NCBI GenBank assembly: GCA_021775385.1 | Contig: JAJFHW010000254.1 | Coordinates: forward strand, 1 to 7,553 | Direction: 5' to 3' | From: Hyphomicrobiales bacterium | Lineage (GTDB): Bacteria > Pseudomonadota > Alphaproteobacteria > Rhizobiales > HXMU1428-3 | Length of the DNA stretch: 7,553 nt | In this document: positions 5,524 to 7,553 of the stretch, one piece after another | Position numbering within the stretch: the first letter of the stretch is position 1 | Layout: every line of letters begins with the position of its first letter | The notes under the pieces: model-generated | The model's database searches: none | Told to the model about the DNA's origin: nothing | Seen by the model: only the letters and a program-made list of their open reading frames with translations | Translations under genes and position numbers: made by a program

Positions 5524-7363
5524 CTTGTTTCAATTTATGAATAGCTGGCAGCTCTATTACAAACCGCGCCCCTAATGGAGGCCGGCTGCCAATTTGTTCT
5601 TTTGTTTCAGTTTGAGGTTGTCCTGGTAAGCTATATCTATTTTCAGCTTTGATGGTCCCTTTGTGAGCAGAGACAATTTGCTGGGAAATACTTAAGCCTA
5701 AGCCTGAGTTTTTACCGAACTCCTCACCTTCTGGGCGATCAGTATAAAAGCGCTTGAAAATTTTGTCTAAATGTTCGGGCGGTATTCCTGGCCCTTCATC
5801 ATCAACAAAAAGAATAATTTTTCCATTCTTTCTTCTTGCCGTTACCCAGACATCACCATCTTCTGGTGAAAACGAGATTGCATTTTCAAGCAAATTAATG
5901 AGGACCTGGCCTATGCGGCTATCATGACCTTGTAGTAAAAAGGCACGCTCATCAACTGCTTCGAATATTTGTAATTTTACATCCGTCTTATTGCTTCGAT
6001 GGATGTCATTAAACACATTCAATGTTCCTTCCAGAACATCTTTGATATTCAAAATAGCCGTATCTTCCCTGGCTAATTCTGCATCCAGTCGGGATGCATC
6101 AGAGATATCACTGATTAAGCGATCTAATCTTTTTACATCATTTTGGATGATGTCGACCAGCCTATTGCGCTGCTCATCTGTTTTGACGAGCTCTAATGTT
6201 TCTGCGGCACTACGTAATGATGTAAGTGGGTTTTTTAATTCATGAGACACATCCGCAGCGAAACTCTCAATTGCATCCAACCTTCGATAAAGTGCGGCTG
6301 TCATTTCTCTAAAAGAGCCTGATAATTGGCCAATTTCATCATTTCGGTCCGTATAATCTGGAATTTCTTCTCTGGCTTTAATACTTTCGCCTACTCGTTT
6401 TGCTGCTGCTGATAAGCGGCGCATGGGCAAGGCGATGTATCTTGTCAGAAAAAGAGAGGTCAGCAAACTAACCCCAAATGCCAAAAATGCTAGACGAATA
6501 ATAGCTCTTCTTTCGTTGCGGATGGTTTGCTCGACCCCACCGCCCTTTGTCGAAAGCAACAAGACCCCTAGCACGCGGCGGAGTCGTATGATTGGTACTG
6601 CTACGGAGACAATGTGTTTCCCCTCGGTTGTGACCCGAACCATCGGCGTAGCTGCGCCTGCACTCGCAGCGCCGACTTCATCGTAAACCTTTCCATCCCC
6701 AATGGAATCTTCTTTGTACATCGGTAAGTCACTGTAAAACACTATACGTTTGAAAGCTTGTTCAATGCGAGAGTACCAACTTTGATCTTCATTCTCTGTT
6801 TGATTATTCTCAGATTTTGGTTGTAAACCACCAGAATAAAGCCTTTGGCTATCAATGATCAACGTTTGATCAGAATCATAAATTCTGGCCCTGGTGCCAG
6901 TTGGTTGCACTAATCGGCGTAAAATTGGAGCCACACGTTCAGGGTCAATTGGGAACTCAAGAGATGTAAAGGCGTCTCCTGCGATAAAAGGGGCATCTGC
7001 GCCCGTTTCCAGTAAGCTATCGGGGTCAACAATGATTTGATCAGTATCTGCTGTGGCGGAGGCTGCTATAGCGCCAGCGATGATTTCGCCTTGAGTTTGC
7101 AGACTTTCTACTTTTGCCCCGATTAAACCAGCGCGCAATTGATTTAAATATAAAATGCCCAGCATCAAAAACACGAGCGCAATCATGTTCGAAATAAAAA
7201 TTGTGCGTCCAAGGGTAGAAAAGTTCAAGGTCGAGCGAAAAGCTGCTCGTAAACGAACAAGGATTTTTTTTAATGCCATAAGGTAAGATTGACTGATTGA
7301 CGGAGACAGAGACTTTATTGAATTTACAACTGTTTCTGGCTGCCACTTTTTACTCTGTGACAT
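5510..7363 (-). CDS. chvG: ChvG/ExoS/BvrS-type sensor histidine kinase
   Basis: Inner-membrane sensor of 617 residues that phosphorylates its partner ChvI; in relatives the pair responds to acid and envelope conditions and controls envelope, virulence and succinoglycan genes. Order: cytoplasmic N-terminus, membrane helix at about 55-74, periplasmic sensor region to about 287, helix at about 288-310, HAMP to about 365. The H-box FAADVSHELKNPLTSL follows with His374, then the N-box NLLENAISFSP (490-500), G1 VDDEGPGIPPE (520-530) and G2 GLGLSISQQ (554-562). All kinase motifs are intact, unlike divL at the other end. The start at 7363 is downstream of AAGGAA; an internal Met at residue 29 is possible but lacks a ribosome binding site. 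The gene lies after chvI but behind a strong terminator, and its end overlaps hprK. Confidence 0.95.
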   Translation of the reverse strand: MSQSKKWQPETVVNSIKSLSPSISQSYLMALKKILVRLRAAFRSTLNFSTLGRTIFISNMIALVFLMLGILYLNQLRAGLIGAKVESLQTQGEIIAGAIAASATADTDQIIVDPDSLLETGADAPFIAGDAFTSLEFPIDPERVAPILRRLVQPTGTRARIYDSDQTLIIDSQRLYSGGLQPKSENNQTENEDQSWYSRIEQAFKRIVFYSDLPMYKEDSIGDGKVYDEVGAASAGAATPMVRVTTEGKHIVSVAVPIIRLRRVLGVLLLSTKGGGVEQTIRNERRAIIRLAFLAFGVSLLTSLFLTRYIALPMRRLSAAAKRVGESIKAREEIPDYTDRNDEIGQLSGSFREMTAALYRRLDAIESFAADVSHELKNPLTSLRSAAETLELVKTDEQRNRLVDIIQNDVKRLDRLISDISDASRLDAELAREDTAILNIKDVLEGTLNVFNDIHRSNKTDVKLQIFEAVDERAFLLQGHDSRIGQVLINLLENAISFSPEDGDVWVTARRKNGKIILFVDDEGPGIPPEHLDKIFKRFYTDRPEGEEFGKNSGLGLSISQQIVSAHKGTIKAENRYSLPGQPQTETKEQIGSRPPLGARFVIELPAIHKLKQDDNS

Positions 7364-7373
7364 TTAATCTGTT

Positions 7374-7385
7374 CCTTAATTAAGG
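7374..7385. promoter_or_regulatory. 12-bp palindrome over the chvG ribosome binding site
   Basis: CCTTAATTAAGG is a perfect palindrome ending 11 bases before the chvG ATG. Its minus-strand half supplies the AAGG of the probable Shine-Dalgarno sequence. A second palindrome, CCAAAA-GCTT-TTTTGG (7397-7412), lies just upstream. They could be a protein-binding site or could fold and mask the ribosome binding site. The sequence is certain; the role is inferred. Confidence 0.35.
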
Positions 7386-7417
7386 CTTTTCAAACTCCAA
7401 AAGCTTTTTTGGTAGCT

Positions 7418-7456
7418 AAAACTGTGTCTTAAATCATGCTTTGATTTAAGACACAG
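7418..7456 (-). terminator. strong intrinsic terminator after chvI
   Basis: CTGTGTCTTAAATCA (7422-7436) and TGATTTAAGACACAG (7442-7456) form a perfect 15-bp stem with a 5-base loop. In the minus-strand direction the stem is followed by TTTT (7421-7418). It starts about 40 bases beyond the chvI stop. The lower stem is AT-rich, but its length makes it convincing, and it implies that chvG is at least partly expressed from its own promoter. Confidence 0.8.
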
Positions 7457-7498
7457 CTAAAGATTAAAGGCCAGTTTTTTTCACACGCACCTGAGAGG

Positions 7499-7553
7499 TT
7501 ACGCGTTTTTTTCCTTGAAGCGATAACCAACACCATAGAGTGTTTCGATCACA
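7499..7553 (-). CDS. chvI: ChvI-type OmpR-family response regulator (C-terminal end only)
   Basis: Only the last 17 codons and the TAA are in the window, reading VIETLYGVGYRFKEKNA. The ETLYGVGYRF string is the terminal beta-hairpin (wing) of the OmpR/PhoB winged-helix DNA-binding domain, where the family has the GxGY(R/K)F motif. Position directly before chvG identifies it as the cognate regulator ChvI (ExoS-ChvI, BvrS-BvrR in relatives). The receiver domain lies outside the window, so this rests on a short motif plus context. Confidence 0.85.
   Translation of the reverse strand, partial: VIETLYGVGYRFKEKNA

Noticed and set aside
7041..7346. Minus-strand 101-codon frame inside chvG
   Set aside because: It is out of frame with chvG, whose helix and sensor region are well formed; a shadow frame.
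1..7553. CRISPR array, tRNA, rRNA, transposase or prophage genes
   Set aside because: I saw no regularly spaced direct repeats, cloverleaf-like sequence, or integrase/transposase coding on either strand.

Overview
The window reads as a chromosomal locus of an alphaproteobacterium, most likely of the Hyphomicrobiales (Rhizobiales). The evidence is gene order: read along the minus strand it runs chvI (3' end only) - chvG - hprK - mannose-type EIIA - HPr - ahcY - divL (3' end missing). As I recall it, this block is conserved in that order. The absence of a rapZ-like gene between hprK and the EIIA gene also fits Hyphomicrobiales better than other alphaproteobacterial orders. By eye the DNA is AT-rich for the group, so I assign no genus. 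Every gene I can support is on the minus strand; plus-strand open frames are shadows.

Right end (about 5500-7553): the last 17 codons of an OmpR/ChvI-type response regulator, a strong 15-bp terminator hairpin, then the membrane sensor kinase ChvG. The chvG stop overlaps the start of a short HPr kinase/phosphorylase gene by 14 bases. Middle (4003-5523): HPrK, a mannose-family EIIA and HPr, the core of a regulatory PTS with no sugar permease in view. HPr keeps both its PTS histidine and the serine targeted by HPrK. Left-middle (2435-3835): S-adenosylhomocysteine hydrolase, with a plausible promoter of its own and a terminator-like hairpin just after its stop.

Left end (1-2030): a large multi-PAS membrane-anchored histidine-kinase-like protein that runs off the window. 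Its H-box has tyrosine where the phospho-accepting histidine should be, the hallmark of the cell-cycle pseudokinase DivL, which in Caulobacter works with CckA and DivK to control CtrA. I read the frame triplet by triplet through the window and found no stop.

The 404-bp gap between ahcY and divL is the least explained part. It holds a GC-rich cluster of compact hairpins with mutually exclusive pairings, plus a 10-bp inverted repeat in the divL upstream region. I see no clearly new protein system. The best leads are the structured ahcY-divL spacer, the tyrosine pseudokinase joined to a nutrient/envelope signalling block, and several palindromes at start regions of the signalling genes.
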